Below, piece by piece: positions 35,045 through 46,448 of a stretch of DNA of 64,000 bases. The DNA is from Astrocystis sublimbata. Lineage: Eukaryota; Ascomycota; Sordariomycetes; Xylariales; Xylariaceae. The notes below the pieces were generated by a model, which worked only from the letters and a program-made list of their open reading frames with translations, made no database searches and was not told the origin of the DNA. Where the stretch lies: the NCBI GenBank assembly GCA_022453515.1, contig JAJNNY010000035.1, forward strand, positions 186,001 through 250,000. Direction: 5' to 3'. The number at the start of each line of letters is the position of its first letter. The stretch's first letter is position 1. The translations under genes and the position numbers were made by a program.

Positions 35045-36460
35045 ATGCTTTGCCAACATTGCAATACTCTCCAAGTCGATGACGCGGTACAGGGCGGCAT
35101 TGTGAGGCAGAAGACGAATAGGGAGCGATCCGTTGACTTCGGAGAAGTAAAAGAATCGTCTTAAAAAAACAAGAGCCAATTCTACTTACCTAGGGACAAG
35201 AAACAATCAGCCGGTCTCGGAAAGCAAAATAAATCGATAGGGACTCGGCCCAACCTACAACTCACGTGGGTTGTACCATTGCAACTTTGACGGGCGTCAA
35301 TCGTTACTTCCCACCCATAATCACTAGGTGTGCAGCTTCATAATTCCGCCCTCACAATACTTATAATTATTTAAAATAATAGATTCTATTCCTTATGCTT
35401 CAAACTCCCCGAAAGCCTTTTGCGCTTGGTTTTACGATCACAGTAAGTATTTTTAGTTGATTAAAAAAACATAGAAGATTTTGGCGCCAAGATGGGATTT
35501 GACGGAGAGCAACTGTACAAGCTAGAAGATACTTTCCCGGACCTTCTTGGCCATGAATCAACGAACATCAACGTCTCACGTTAGTTTTGTACAACTAAAA
35601 GTTTCAGCAGAGGGTTCTCGACTTATTAACGATGCTTCGTTTCTAGGAACTGAGAGAAGCGTTGAAATGATGTTGAATGCTTAGTATCGTTTAGCTTAAA
35701 CGTACGGCAACCGAGCACTGTCATACGAGCCGCAAAGGCTTCCTGCGCTTTCCGCGCTCTCTAGAGCTACAAACAAGATGTTCTTCGAGCAAGAGTATCT
35801 GGCTGGATTATGGAAATCGAATCTACACCGGGGTCCTCCTTGGACCCCTTATTCGTCGATGACACCCCGAAGTATATTATATTGCCCCCTCTTGGAGCTG
35901 GGCACATTATCCTTGTGGCCTTGAATGGATATAAGGGGTTGGGTCAGACCTTTTCGAAATCTCGTACGAATTTGAGCTGAAAAGGGCCGATATCGTCCGG
36001 AGAGCCCCGAATTCACATTGTCGCGTGTCAATCGGCACTCTCGAGCTTCATGCAAAGCTGTTCCAGTTCCCTCTCTACAAGGGCAAGGGCAATGTAATCG
36101 AGACGCCAGATTCCGAACGCTGATGGTTTGGCTTGAAATACCACTGCACATTGTTATCAGAGGATGGCGAGTATACCGCCTCCCTGCATTTGGACTGGAC
36201 TACACTAGGCCACGAGAAACATCCGGAAGACTCTTTGCAATTAGATCAGCTTTGGATGCTTTTGACATTGCGTTGCAGCCTCAACAACATCTACGGCCAC
36301 TTTTGTCAGGAGAAAGTCAGGCACGTGACTGATCCAGAAATCATGCTTTGCCTCCTGCTTCCTTATACCAACAGGCACTGAGGATGAATTTGTTGAAGTC
36401 GGCATATGGTACTGCGAAACCCGAGGTCTGGGCGGAAGCAAGTTTTGGGACAATATTTGA
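35045..36460 (+). pseudogene. Decayed HET-domain (heterokaryon incompatibility) gene
   Basis: Fragments of one HET-type protein appear in order on the plus strand. 35045 onwards: MLCQHCNTLQVDDAVQGG, the usual Cys-rich start. About 35490-35575: QLYKLEDTFPDLLGHEST. About 35703-35860: RLPALSALSR then YLAGLWKSNLHRG. About 35878-35931, in another frame: YYIAPSWSWA, the HET hallmark. 36130-36340: LGHEKHPEDSL and flanks. 36341-36460, in a third frame: CFLIPTGTEDEFVEVGIW. Stops lie at 35162, 35932 and 36121, and there are at least two frame changes. The central HET domain proper, with its SYCWG and WIDSLCI motifs, is missing between about 35580 and 35700. HET proteins trigger cell death on meeting a non-self partner; this copy cannot make an intact one. 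Confidence 0.8.
35161..35460. mobile_element. 300-bp insertion bounded by an 11-bp direct repeat
   Basis: TTAAAAAAACA occurs at 35161-35171 and again at 35461-35471, exactly 300 bp apart. Taking one copy plus the 289 bp between them as an insertion brings the two N-terminal parts of the HET relic next to each other in the same frame. The interior is AT-rich and has no open frame. The repeat looks like a target-site duplication; the size fits a MITE, SINE or solo LTR, and I cannot tell which. No clear terminal inverted repeat seen. Confidence 0.5.
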
Positions 36461-36879
36461 AGACAATCTGTCAAATTGGTTTAGTGGCGCTGAAGTGTCC
36501 AATGGTTTGCGTACACCTGGAACGAAAAAGGTAAACAGCGTGAACCTTTTGGGAAAGAGAGCACACGACTGAAGTTAGACACTATTATTATGACCAAGTA
36601 TCACGGTGTAGCCTCGGCACAGCTTATGCAGGGGTCGTTTAGTGCTAAAATATAATATGTACGAATTTCAAATTTAGACAGGGGACATCCCAATGATCTC
36701 ATCATCTTGCTCCTTCACGGGGCTGTAGTGATCAAGTCTCACATCTCTCATATCCTAAGACGATCTTCAATTGTGACATGGCAACTGAATTTCGAATTGT
36801 CATGATCTTCTTTTTCTTTTGACATCGAACGTCAAGCGCCGGAATAGTGGGTTACTTGACATATTTCTGTAGCACGTGA

Positions 36880-36903
36880 TTAGTCGGTTAGTCGGTTAGT
36901 CGT
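36880..36903. repeat. Short TTAGTCGG tandem repeat
   Basis: About three copies of the 8-mer in a row. Simple repeat without further context. Confidence 0.5.
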
Positions 36904-39103
36904 CAAATGTTGTAAGAAATGCGATGCTTGTCAGTCACTCTTAGTTGTGACATAGGATAATTACTTCAAGCGTTTCAGTCCGACCTTGTTTAGTCGGTAG
37001 CTAGATAAATAATAGGTGCAAGTATTTTCACCTGTATTACTGGAGCATGAAAGCCCATCTCTGAGTTGGTGAATTCGCTCAGTTATCTAGTTGTGGTTTT
37101 GCTACAATTGACACGCTGGGTTGATGGAACATTGTCGAATTTTCCCACTCACACAATCTTCCCAATAGCAATTACATTGTGAGATATTTCGTATCAGAGT
37201 GAGAGGCCATTGCGGAATGGTAATATTGATCATCGGGGCTAATAACACCGCTGCAACGATGTTTTGCTCGGGCTAGACTGTTTCATACACCGGGACTTCT
37301 CAATGAAGCATCACATTACGTACTGGATTCTTTTGGACGTTAGTCATGTTCTCTTTAATTAATTGTAATTACTATATCACCTTCTCAGGGGTGCCTATTG
37401 CGTCGGCACCCATGTGCATTTTCCTTGTTCTCTTATTGACCGGAAGTTCTAGAAATCGCAGATATTGGTCTTCCTTAGCCATATTTAATTGACTATCTCA
37501 ACTTATCTCTCAATCATCTCAATCATCTCACTTCTTTCGATATGTTATGGTTGAAGAGATGAATATATCATAAGGTGCTCTTGGTTGCCCCGCTTAAACT
37601 CACCACGTAGACGAATAAGAGACGGCCATAGCTACAGATGTATCAGATCTGACCATCAAGGTCCTCATCGCTCATCAAGGTTCTCATTCATCACAAAGCA
37701 GTGTATAGTAGCATAAATAACATCGGTGTCCCCGGGACAAGTGAAAATTTTCGCCTCTCACCTCCACAGCAGCGCAATGTTCTGATCCCAACGCATAGTT
37801 GAACTCATTGTTTCACAACTGAGCCTCTGCGATGAAAAGTCAAGTGAATGTTCCAAGATTAGAAGAGTGAGACTGACTCTTCGCCTTATTCGACCGGAAA
37901 CTATGACAATTATATACAAGAAAGCTTTTCATTCCTTTGCCCCGTCTCTACTAATGTCGATGACCCTTCTCAAAGCAGACCTGACGGCCGTCAATTTGTC
38001 AACCTGTTACGATCTTCTCGTACCATCGTGTAGTAGTCACGGCTATCCCATCTATTCGGGAAAGCCCCTCGCAAGTGCCTACACTATTATTCCTTCAACT
38101 ATTGATCAGCATCATGTAAATCACCTCGGCTTCTAGCTAACCCTTCTGTACCCCCACGCCTCGTCACGGGCCTTCATACCCCCTGGTCATGTGCACCTTC
38201 AGTGTCTGCCTAGTGACTAACACGTCGACCGCCATCTCATGACTCTCCTTTAGCCCGGCGCTTGAGATCATTTACATGTTGCAACTAAGTATATTGCGTG
38301 TTAGCTCTGAGGTTAGTCGTTGGCTTTGTCGCCGAGTATAGTATCCCGTGATGGCTGGCCTGACTGGGTTGGCCCGGCCCGGCTGGGCCTTCGCAGACAT
38401 TGCGCATCGTGGTCATGCCACATCGGCCGGGCTGGCCCTTGACCGCGCTCTATGCTGCGCGATTTCTATGCCCATCGGGTAGGGCGCTCCGCTCTTGCTC
38501 CCCGACTAGAGTCGGTAGGGCCAACGTGCAGTTTCAATGCCAATTCCAATGCTATCGCGTGCTTGCTTGTTTCGTCTGGCTGCAGACGCATAGTTTTTGC
38601 TGTTAGTAAATGTTATCGATTTGGTTGGATACAGGTCAATGTTGGTGGCCGCAACTGTTCAGCCTCCCGTGTCTACATTGGGAAACCCGAAAAACAACCT
38701 TGTTCGAACGTCTATCTCGAACCAAACAGCTGTCGAGACAGAAGTCGGGCGGCGAACTCCTAGCCATCAATAATCCTAGAAACTACCACCGGTGTGGTGT
38801 GAAGCGACCACCGGTCTCCAAATCCTGCGAACCGGGCCATTCAGAGCACATTATGGGCTGACTGGCGTGAGGGGTGAACGGCCGTGGGATGGCCAAGAAC
38901 CCTGCGTCCCCCACACATCGAGCGTAGAATATGACAAGTGCTCGAAGCATCACCCTTCGACTATTTTCCGACTACTCCAGATCGGTATGGAATGGCGTGT
39001 GGTCGTAGACTCGTAGTGGAGAGCTCGCCGAGATGGCCGAGGCTGGCGTTCGAAAGTCAGAGAAGGGGGCGAGAAGGGTTGACTCCTTGGGGCCACTGAG
39101 GTC

Positions 39104-39110
39104 TATATAA
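39104..39110 (+). promoter_or_regulatory. TATA box of the metallothionein-like gene
   Basis: TATATAA lies 137 bp upstream of the ATG at 39247 and is followed about 40 bp later by a C/T-rich stretch (TTCTTCTCCATCC) typical of fungal transcription starts. It supports the tiny gene being real and strongly inducible. Confidence 0.55.
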
Positions 39111-39246
39111 GACGAGAGGGTGCCCATCATCCAAAGAGGTTCTCACTTCTTCTCCATCCGCTCCAACAACTTCAGCCACTTCAGATAAGAAACCATCCAA
39201 TCAACAACAAGAGCCCAGCTCCAATCCACAACCCCAACCAATCACC

Positions 39247-39433
39247 ATGTCTCCCTGCGCCTGCAACTCCTGCTCCTGCAACGACTGGTAAGCTCCGACA
39301 ATGCGTTCCACATACTAGCGATTTGAATGCTGATCTTTTGGTGTAGCTCGTCTTGCTCCTGCTGCGTGAGCCACATCTCAACCAACCACACCAAGTCCCT
39401 CACTAGTTTACTAAAACCACACAGAGCCACTAA
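39247..39433 (+). CDS. Metallothionein-like protein, 22 residues
   Basis: Three mini-exons, 39247-39287, 39347-39365 and 39425-39433, join in phase to encode 22 residues, of which 8 are Cys in C-x-C, C-x2-C and C-C spacing (pattern C4, C6, C9, C11, C14, C17, C19, C20), plus Ser, Asn and one His, with no aromatic residue. This is the make-up of fungal class metallothioneins such as the roughly 26-residue copper protein of Neurospora, which bind Cu(I) or other soft metals in the cytosol. Both donors are good (GTAAGC, GTGAGC) and the TATA box is well placed. The last exon is only nine bases; an acceptor two bases further would give a slightly different C-terminus (Pro-Leu-Ser instead of Ser-His). 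Reading through the second intron would give a long, non-metallothionein tail. Confidence 0.75.
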
Positions 39434-40511
39434 GTTGACCAATATGGTCGACACGAAACCACTTCAGTGTTGAAAAGTCCAGCTTGTGGAAGGAAATACG
39501 CCAATACCTACGCCCAGGCCGATTCAGTTGAAGCTGGAAATATGTTGCCTTTCGAAGCCGCGCCCCAGTTCTCCAAGACCTGTCAATGACTTGCAACATT
39601 CACTTGGGGAATTACGCTATGAGTTTGGGGGGGACGGATGTTATATATCAGATATGCTTTCGATAGAAGTTGTTGAATGATGACTCCCTATCACCAAATG
39701 CAGTCTCCGATTTATGATGCGGTTTTATCGCACTGACATGTTCGATTCTCATATGAATTGCTTAGGAACCTTAGTGTCCACATTTCCTGACCATAACACA
39801 TCTCGTGATTACCATTAACCGCGATAACCGTAAATAGTCAGATGTAGGAGGGCTATGAGGCGCTACTTATGCCAAGTCAAAGCATACTATGCCAATCTCC
39901 AACTAGGGGAATGTCGACTATGGATCAGAAATGGGCTCGATGGCGGCTCGTCTGACACACGGGAGATGCCGGAACGATCCGCGTCTGTCACAGTTGCATC
40001 AGCCCCTAACCCCTGTCTGGTCCAATCATCACGACAGTATGTCCCCAGCTATCGCTGCCGCTCGCTCGAAGTGAACACAATTGAACAATTGAAGTGAGAA
40101 ATACCCTCCCCATTGCAACCTCGCCCGTATTCACCGAGATCTTGGTGATACCAGCATGGCTCTGACCGATCGGTAGCTGCAGACCCAGGTGTACTAGATG
40201 GTTACCTAGTCTAGGCGCGAGTCTAGTAACGAACGGCCATTCGCGGACTTGGCACCTAGTAGCGTGACATAAGGTGGCTTATGCTGTGTGGCAGCTTGCT
40301 TAGCCACAATTATAGGGGTCTAATGTTGCCGGCCATGACACATGCTGTTAGGGGGTGGGATAGACGTTAACAGTGAGTGATAAGGGCAATACAAACGTCG
40401 TCCGTACCTCGAACTTGGCAATTGGTGCACTTTCCATTTGATTCAATTGTTCAGGGATAAACATAGTGACGGGCTAAAGCCAACTGATCTGTAGATTGCA
40501 AGGGCTAATAA
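39434..40511. other. Intergenic, no gene recognised
   Basis: 1.08 kb between the metallothionein-like gene and the 3' end of the MFS gene. Small inverted repeats near 40190-40220 (CTAG-rich) but no RNA gene identified. Confidence 0.5.
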
Positions 40512-41868
40512 TCAATGAGCTTTCAGCTTCCAACACACGACAGCCATCAGCACGGCTCCAACCAACATCGTACTCCCGATGAAAACCTGCATTTTCCAAA
40601 ACGATCCCGTTGCAGTATCGATGAGCGCACTACTCAGCGGGGCACCGAGGATTATACCCAAAGCCGCTGCAGCGGAGGATATACCCAAGCGCGCACCAAC
40701 GACTGCTTGACTGGGACTCAGAAGGGGAACTATAGCCGGGTAAAATACAGCAAGGGGAACCATAATGAGACCGACGAAAACAATCCACGCCTCGAACCCC
40801 GCCAAGGTGTGAACAGCAGCCCATGAATAAAAGATAATGGCCGAAGCCAAGCTGCAGGCCAACATGCCCCGAGCAACACCAAGGTACGCAATGATGAAGA
40901 CGGCCAACAGTCGTCCCGGAATCGTCGCGGCGTTGGTGATGACAAGAATGTAGAAACCCCACGACTGGGACGCACCAAGCGCGTATTCTGCAAAAGTAGG
41001 GATCAGGAAGAAAGGCACCCAGTAGGCCGACCACATGAAGAAAAGAGCGAGGCAGAAAATCATGAACGGGATGTCCCGGAAAGCCGCCAGATCAAATAAC
41101 GGGCGCGCCGTAACTGTTCCGCTTTTGGCATGCTTGGAGCGCACTCTTGCATGATGGGGCAAGATGATTACCAGAGCAACTGCGAGCTCTGCAAAGGTGA
41201 GGAACCCCAACGTGCGCGTTGCCCAGGGAAATCCCACCCTGGTAAGTACCTGATCGAACACAATCGGATAGACGATGCCGCCAATTGCGGTTCCTACCGT
41301 TGCCAGGGACACGGCGAGGGGGCGGAACTTGGGTCCAAAGTTAGCCGTGACGTGGGCGAGACTCGGAATGTAGAGGATCCCGCCGCCGATTCCCATGCAG
41401 AATCCTTGGGACAGCAAGACTTGATAGTACTGAGTGACAAAGCTCAGTGTCATGACGCCGAGGATTGTGAAAAAGGTCCCTGCAAAGAGCAGCTGACGCA
41501 TATAGCCGTGGTCGTAAATCGGACCCGTGATAACACCACCTAGGATAAGAAGCACCCCTTGAATGGTACCAACCCAGGCGATCTGATCCGTGGGGGTGTC
41601 AGAGAGGATGTTGGCCTCATAATAGGCTTGGTATGAGCCGTAGGTGCTGAGTAAGCCCCTTGATCAGGTGTCAATAAAGGCATCTTGAACAGCGAGGAGG
41701 AAGTTACGTGATAGCGGGAAAGGAAACGAACCACGTAGCAACGTATACTAGGAAGGCTCCAAGTACCTGAAGCCATGCTGTGTTATCGCCTACTGCTTCT
41801 AGCTTCGTCTCTTCAGGCTTCTCTGTAACCATGCAGGTCGCCTTCTCTTCAGAAAGTTTTGACGCCAT
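40512..41868 (-). CDS. MFS monocarboxylate-transporter-like permease
   Basis: Exons 41868-41708 and 41658-40512 join in phase 2 and encode 435 residues. This is the usual length of the 12-TM fungal monocarboxylate/riboflavin (MCH) group. Signals include a charged N-terminus then AWLQVLGAFLVYVATWF, GLLSTYGSYQAYYEANIL, the IAWVGTIQGVLLILGG helix, SQGFCMGIGGGILYIPS, a central charged loop (HHARVRSKHAKS), and GARLGISSAAAALGIILGAP near the end. It probably imports a small organic acid or related compound at the plasma membrane; the substrate cannot be told. An in-frame ATG seven codons upstream (41889) is possible; 41868 is chosen because MASKLSEEK is a more usual start. Confidence 0.88.
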
Positions 41869-44083
41869 GTTCTGACAGGGGCAGAGCAACAGAGACTCGA
41901 GTACGGCGTCTGAGTTTCGACAAGCGATGGACAGACAGCTAAGTATGTTTTAAGCGCAAGAATGAGTCGCTTATCAAGAGTCTGAGAGAAGGGGAACATA
42001 GTCATGCCATAGTTGAAAGTGCCGAGTCGCTTGGGAAGTAAAATCTCGCATTATAACTGTTAGCTGCACAAGAAATGTAAGGTAGTATCCCGTAGACAAG
42101 GGAATGTTGACCCTTTTTGAGATATCCCCAACCAGGACCATCCGACACATTTCTGCGGTTGGGAGGATCATCCAATCCTGCCCCACTGGAAGTTTCTTTG
42201 TAGCTGAGCTAGCTGAGATGGTTCAGCTGCAAGATCAATAATTTGGCTCAGATCTAAGACAAGTTACTGCTCCAACCTCTGGGGTAGGCTGGATATCATA
42301 TGTCAAGTCACCGCTTCGATCTAGACCCCTCGGAGTTCGCGGAGTACCACTGCACCCTTCAAACGTCTTTGTGTGGAAATATGCGCCCTCACTGTCGCCC
42401 CCTATTATTACAGTGTCAGCACAATGATGAAGAACATGTTTTTCTGGTCCATAACTTGCCAATTAGTGATTGAGTGGAACAATGCGGCTCTTGCGGCTCG
42501 GGCTCGCATTGTTCCTGCAGATATGACACAGGTCAATGGCTGATCCATTTCAGACTTCAGGTTCCCGGCCGCCCGGTTCACTAGCAATCGGCAACGCGCC
42601 ACGCACCCATGATAGGCCGATAGTTGTCTTAGTTGGTCAAGATCTGAACAACAAGGTGCTAGTTTTCTCGACTGAGGGCTAGCGGATGCAGGGACAATGT
42701 TCCGCGGCAATAGGTATTGTATTACCCCGGATGCCCGCATCCCCTCCACATTCCCGAGGGGATCTGTTGGCAGATGTGGTGCGACATTGTTCTGGAAAAA
42801 GAAAGTTACCTGGGCTGGGCGGCTAGTCCTGGCGGATATTGCGGAACTATCATAAACAACACCATCTTCTAAGTTTAAAGCATGTCATAACCCACTGCAA
42901 AGAGAGTGAAAACATGGAAACGAGAAAGTCACAGCTGCTCAAATCTTAATCTAAATCTAAAGAATTTTCTATATCATTACAGGTCCTCATGAACATGGCT
43001 TAGTCACGCATTTTACCTTCATCCTCAGGGATTGCAGACCAGGGTATCATGAGAAGTCGGCGAACTTGATCCCTTCCGGACATGACGTAAATCTTGTAAG
43101 TAATAAGCGGGTTGCTGGGTTTCTATCCGACACCCAAACGGCATGTATCTTTCAAGGTTCGCCCGATTTACTTACCCCTAGGTAGCGATCTACTGCAGAC
43201 TTTGCAGATCTCCCGTCGTTGGTGAGACAGCTTTTCGATTCTATGATTCACAAGATCGCCTATAGTTAAGTGTGCACCGTCTCAGCTTTCAGCTGGACTA
43301 AATGACATGCCAAAAATAGTCGTGTGATGATGTTCATAAGGAAGGCTCCCTACCTCTTCATTATTCATGTTGCCGAGCGCTCGGTCGGGCACAGTAGTCC
43401 CGGTCCGGGACTCACGAGCCGACCCGAGATCATGCCGTAGCAAGTCCTGGCCAATTTACGGTTCCTACGTCGTGTATTCTATATCATCGGGAATTTGGTT
43501 CGGCCATGTTCAAAAATGCTTCAGTATTCAATGCCCGAGGACTCTATTGGGAATTATCGAGTATTAATAGATGAGCCATTCTAGTAAAAAACCTCGTAGC
43601 TAGGTATCGAACTAAGGTGGCATGCCTCCATCATGGGGTGCTTGTGCAACTGCTATACTGTATACAGGTCTCGACAGAGGTAATTATCTAATAGCTTAAC
43701 GCATCTAGGAAAGGCGAATGTGATTGAGCCGTTTCTATTTCCTTGAGGTCCTCTTGTATGCTAGAAGTCCTAGTAGTTAAAGCTTAGATGTTGTCGTGTT
43801 CAATCATGAGTTCCTTGGGAGTAGCTCGGCCACTAACAGGCACTGTAGGGTAGCAGCCGTCGGAAGCCGTAGGTGATCGAGACCCATGTCTGAGAGCGGC
43901 GGTGCTAAGATCGGAGTTAAAAACAAAAGGTGTGACGCTGTAATCTACAATACTCTTCTGATTGCTGAAATCGATGCCGCAAATAAATACACCAACACCA
44001 CAAGGACTCGTTAATAATCAGGCTGTTTTGTACTTGACATCGAGGTTCATATATACCTAGGTAATTTGTACAGCAAAGCGCAA
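41869..44083. other. Divergent intergenic region
   Basis: 2.2 kb between the MFS permease and the oxygenase, which face away from each other. Open frames up to 113 codons (42408-42749, minus) have no recognisable domain. A CTAGG element sits at about 44055 close to the oxygenase start. Confidence 0.45.
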
Positions 44084-45429
44084 ATGGCGACTACGAAACT
44101 TGAGCTCCGCACGGCACTTGGCCCGGTATATCGAGACGTGCTGCCGTTCGAGCCGCGAGACTGCACGCCGCAGGAGATCCCGGTCATCGATCTAGAGCCC
44201 ATGTTTTCCAGCGAGATATCGGAGCGCAAGAAAGTGAGCGCGGCGATCAAAGTCGCGGCTGTCAAGAATGGTTTCTTCTATATCAAGAATCACGGTATTC
44301 CCTCCGAGACTATCGCACGTTGCAGGGAGCAAGTTCTCAATTTCATGAGACAACCGCAGGAGGTGAAGGACCTCATCGGCTCACACAAGCACAGCAAGTT
44401 TTACAACGGCTACCTAGGGAAGCGTAGGACCCAGATATCACCTATTGAATCTGTCGATGTGCGAGAGGCTTTCAGCTTTCGGTACTCCCCCGAACTTGAT
44501 CCCGACCACCCCAAGGACATCGCGCAATTGCCCGAAGATGTGCGTCGCTGGATTCGTGGCGAGGACTTCGTGTGGGAGGGCACGCAGAACTTGCCCGACT
44601 TCAAGCGAGACTGCGTGGCTTATTGGAGCGCCTGCCTCCGATTGGCTAGACAATTGGTCAGGATGTTTGCCTTGTCGCTCGATCTTGAGGAGGACTACTG
44701 GGACGACAAAGTGACACATCCTGGAGCAGAGTGCGCATCTTGATATCATGTGTTCACACAATGATGAACGGCCTGCTAATGGGGAAATCTGCACAGCGGC
44801 GTCTTCAACTACTACCCCGCCAGGACTCAAGATGAAATCGAGCAGAAGTTCGTGGGATTGGGTAGCCACACCGATTTGCAGCTCTTCACCCTGCTCTGGC
44901 AGGATAGCGTTGGCGGGCTGCAAGTCTTGACTCGGGAGGGCCAATGGATCAAAGTAAAAACATGGACATGACGAAGTGTAGCAAATGCTAATGGCATAAA
45001 GGCCTCGCCAATTGAAGGCACGCTCGTGGTAAATATTGGCGACTACATGATGCGGCTTTGTAACGACATCTACAAGTCCACCGTTCATCGCGTCACCAAC
45101 GAGTCTACCCTAGAACGAGTGTCAATGCCGTTCTTTTTTGGTGAGCCCGTATCGCTGCTCGAGGTGCTGTATGTGAGACTGATTCAACCAGGTCTGAACT
45201 TCAACTGCGTTGAAGGCGTCGTGCCCTCGTGTACCTCCGAGTCGAACCCAGCCAAATATCAGCCAATATGCTGCGGCGATTGTATGGAACTACCCATGTC
45301 CACCAATGAATCCATGATCGCTGACATCAAGCAGGGTGTCAGATGCGATTCAAGATTGAGAGAGAAGACTTCGCAAAAAAAGAGGCAAAGCAGGCTATGG
45401 CCCCCAGCGCCGTTGTCGTAGCTGCATAG
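44084..45429 (+). CDS. 2-oxoglutarate/Fe(II)-dependent oxygenase (IPNS-like)
   Basis: Five exons (44084-44730, 44797-44953, 45002-45140, 45192-45281, 45335-45429) fit in phase and give 375 residues. The DIOX_N part shows IPVIDLEPMF and NGFFYIKNHGIP. The catalytic double-stranded beta-helix holds GSHTDLQLFTLLWQD (His and Asp of the iron site, near residues 241 and 243), the distal STVHRV His near 297, and RVSMPFFFG, whose Arg-x-Ser binds 2-oxoglutarate. The last exon restores the usual WCQMRFKIERED C-terminal helix, which a straight read-through misses. Members oxidise small molecules in the cytosol, often in secondary metabolism or gibberellin-like chemistry. No biosynthetic core enzyme is near, so the substrate is unknown. 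Donor, acceptor and phase at every junction are canonical. Confidence 0.9.
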
Positions 45430-45502
45430 GTAATACCAACTTTTTCGTTGTTGAGCCGTCATTGATTCCTTGTCCTCTTCCAAACTGTATACAGACAAGC
45501 CT

Positions 45503-45998
45503 TCATAGTACTTTCTGAATCAGTTCGAGTACATCAAAGAATGCGTCTCGATCTGATCGAAGTCGTTGCAGGCCAAGCCCAACGACCAAGGTGCGGCGCT
45601 CCTCGAGGTCGCGTCTCGCAACGTAGCTGGCGATCTGGACAGCATATAGCTGCGCTAGAGTTTCGCGCTCCTCGCCAGCGCCGCCGAGCAGGGTCTTTGG
45701 GGTTAGATGCGACATGGGCAGAAGGCTCTCATTTGGAAGGGCCACGGCTCCGGCAGCTGGGGAGGGAGCAGACAAAGGTACTTGAATCTAGACTTCGTAG
45801 TTAACGCGCTTGCTCCTACTCCAGCCCTTTGCCAGGAAAGACTACCCATTGTGAAAGCCGGCCTTCTTGGCATAGAGTGACGAGAATCCTGTCGGCGAAG
45901 TACAGCGCAGTAGCTTCTGTTGAAATACCATCAATTTGACCGGTAGCGTACTTGGACGCAGCGGGAAAAGGTTCCTCAATAGTCTCAACTGGATCCAT
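45503..45998 (-). CDS. Proteasome assembly chaperone 3
   Basis: Exons 45998-45846 and 45787-45503 join in phase 0 across a 58-nt intron and encode 145 residues. The PAC3/Irc25 family works with PAC4 to build the 20S alpha ring in the cytosol. Family signs: QIDGISTEATALYFADRILVTLCQEGRLSQW in the first exon, IQVPL across the junction, then HLTPKTLLGGAGEERETLAQLYA and RRTLVVGLGL. The join is firm: it turns QW|IQVPL into the conserved stretch. It is divergent from the DEAH helicase gene across about 450 bp. Confidence 0.85.
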
Positions 45999-46448
45999 GA
46001 TGGCTATCTCTCATCAATGAAGATATAAACGAAGTTCAATGTGATTGCACGGTTCATACGATTAATCTCATATCAGATCAAGCCAGAAGTTGGGATTGTT
46101 GCGGACTGCGCTTGGCTGCGGCTAGGTACAATTGGCGACGAAGCTCGTGGGGCTCTGTAGTGCTTGAATGTACCTATGTACATCTCATTACAGCTGCGCA
46201 AGAATGGGACGCAGCATCCCCGCGCTAAACCAGTAGTGGCGATATCTCACTAATTCTGCCAGGCGGTCAAAATTTCCAAGTTAAGGATGTCAAGCAGGGT
46301 ACTACCAGTACAGTTACTTACACAACCATAAGTTCAATGAACTGCAGGCCGAATTCATCGGCATATCTCAGTAATTTTCTCTACATCAACCGAGTTTTAA
46401 TGTTACGGAATTTCTTTTTAATCAATCACCATTTAAGCTTTATACGGG
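45999..46448. other. Divergent promoter, PAC3 / DHR1
   Basis: 450 bp between two divergent housekeeping genes. No coding signal; mostly AT-balanced with no obvious motif. Confidence 0.55.

Larger units (their letters stand above)
36464..39246. other. Gene-poor region
   Basis: 2.8 kb with only short random frames. Contains a TTAGTCGG tandem (about 36880-36903), AT-rich stretches to about 38.2 kb and a GC-rich part from 38.34 kb. The last 200 bp are the metallothionein promoter. No coding gene can be supported. Confidence 0.5.

Noticed and set aside
42235..42749. Minus-strand frames of 75 and 113 codons
   Set aside because: Lack domain, start context and splice evidence; lie in a gene-poor spacer.
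43790..43930. Possible 5S rRNA or C/D snoRNA around the AGGTGATCGAGACCC stretch
   Set aside because: Does not match the 5S consensus, and box C and box D candidates are too close together.
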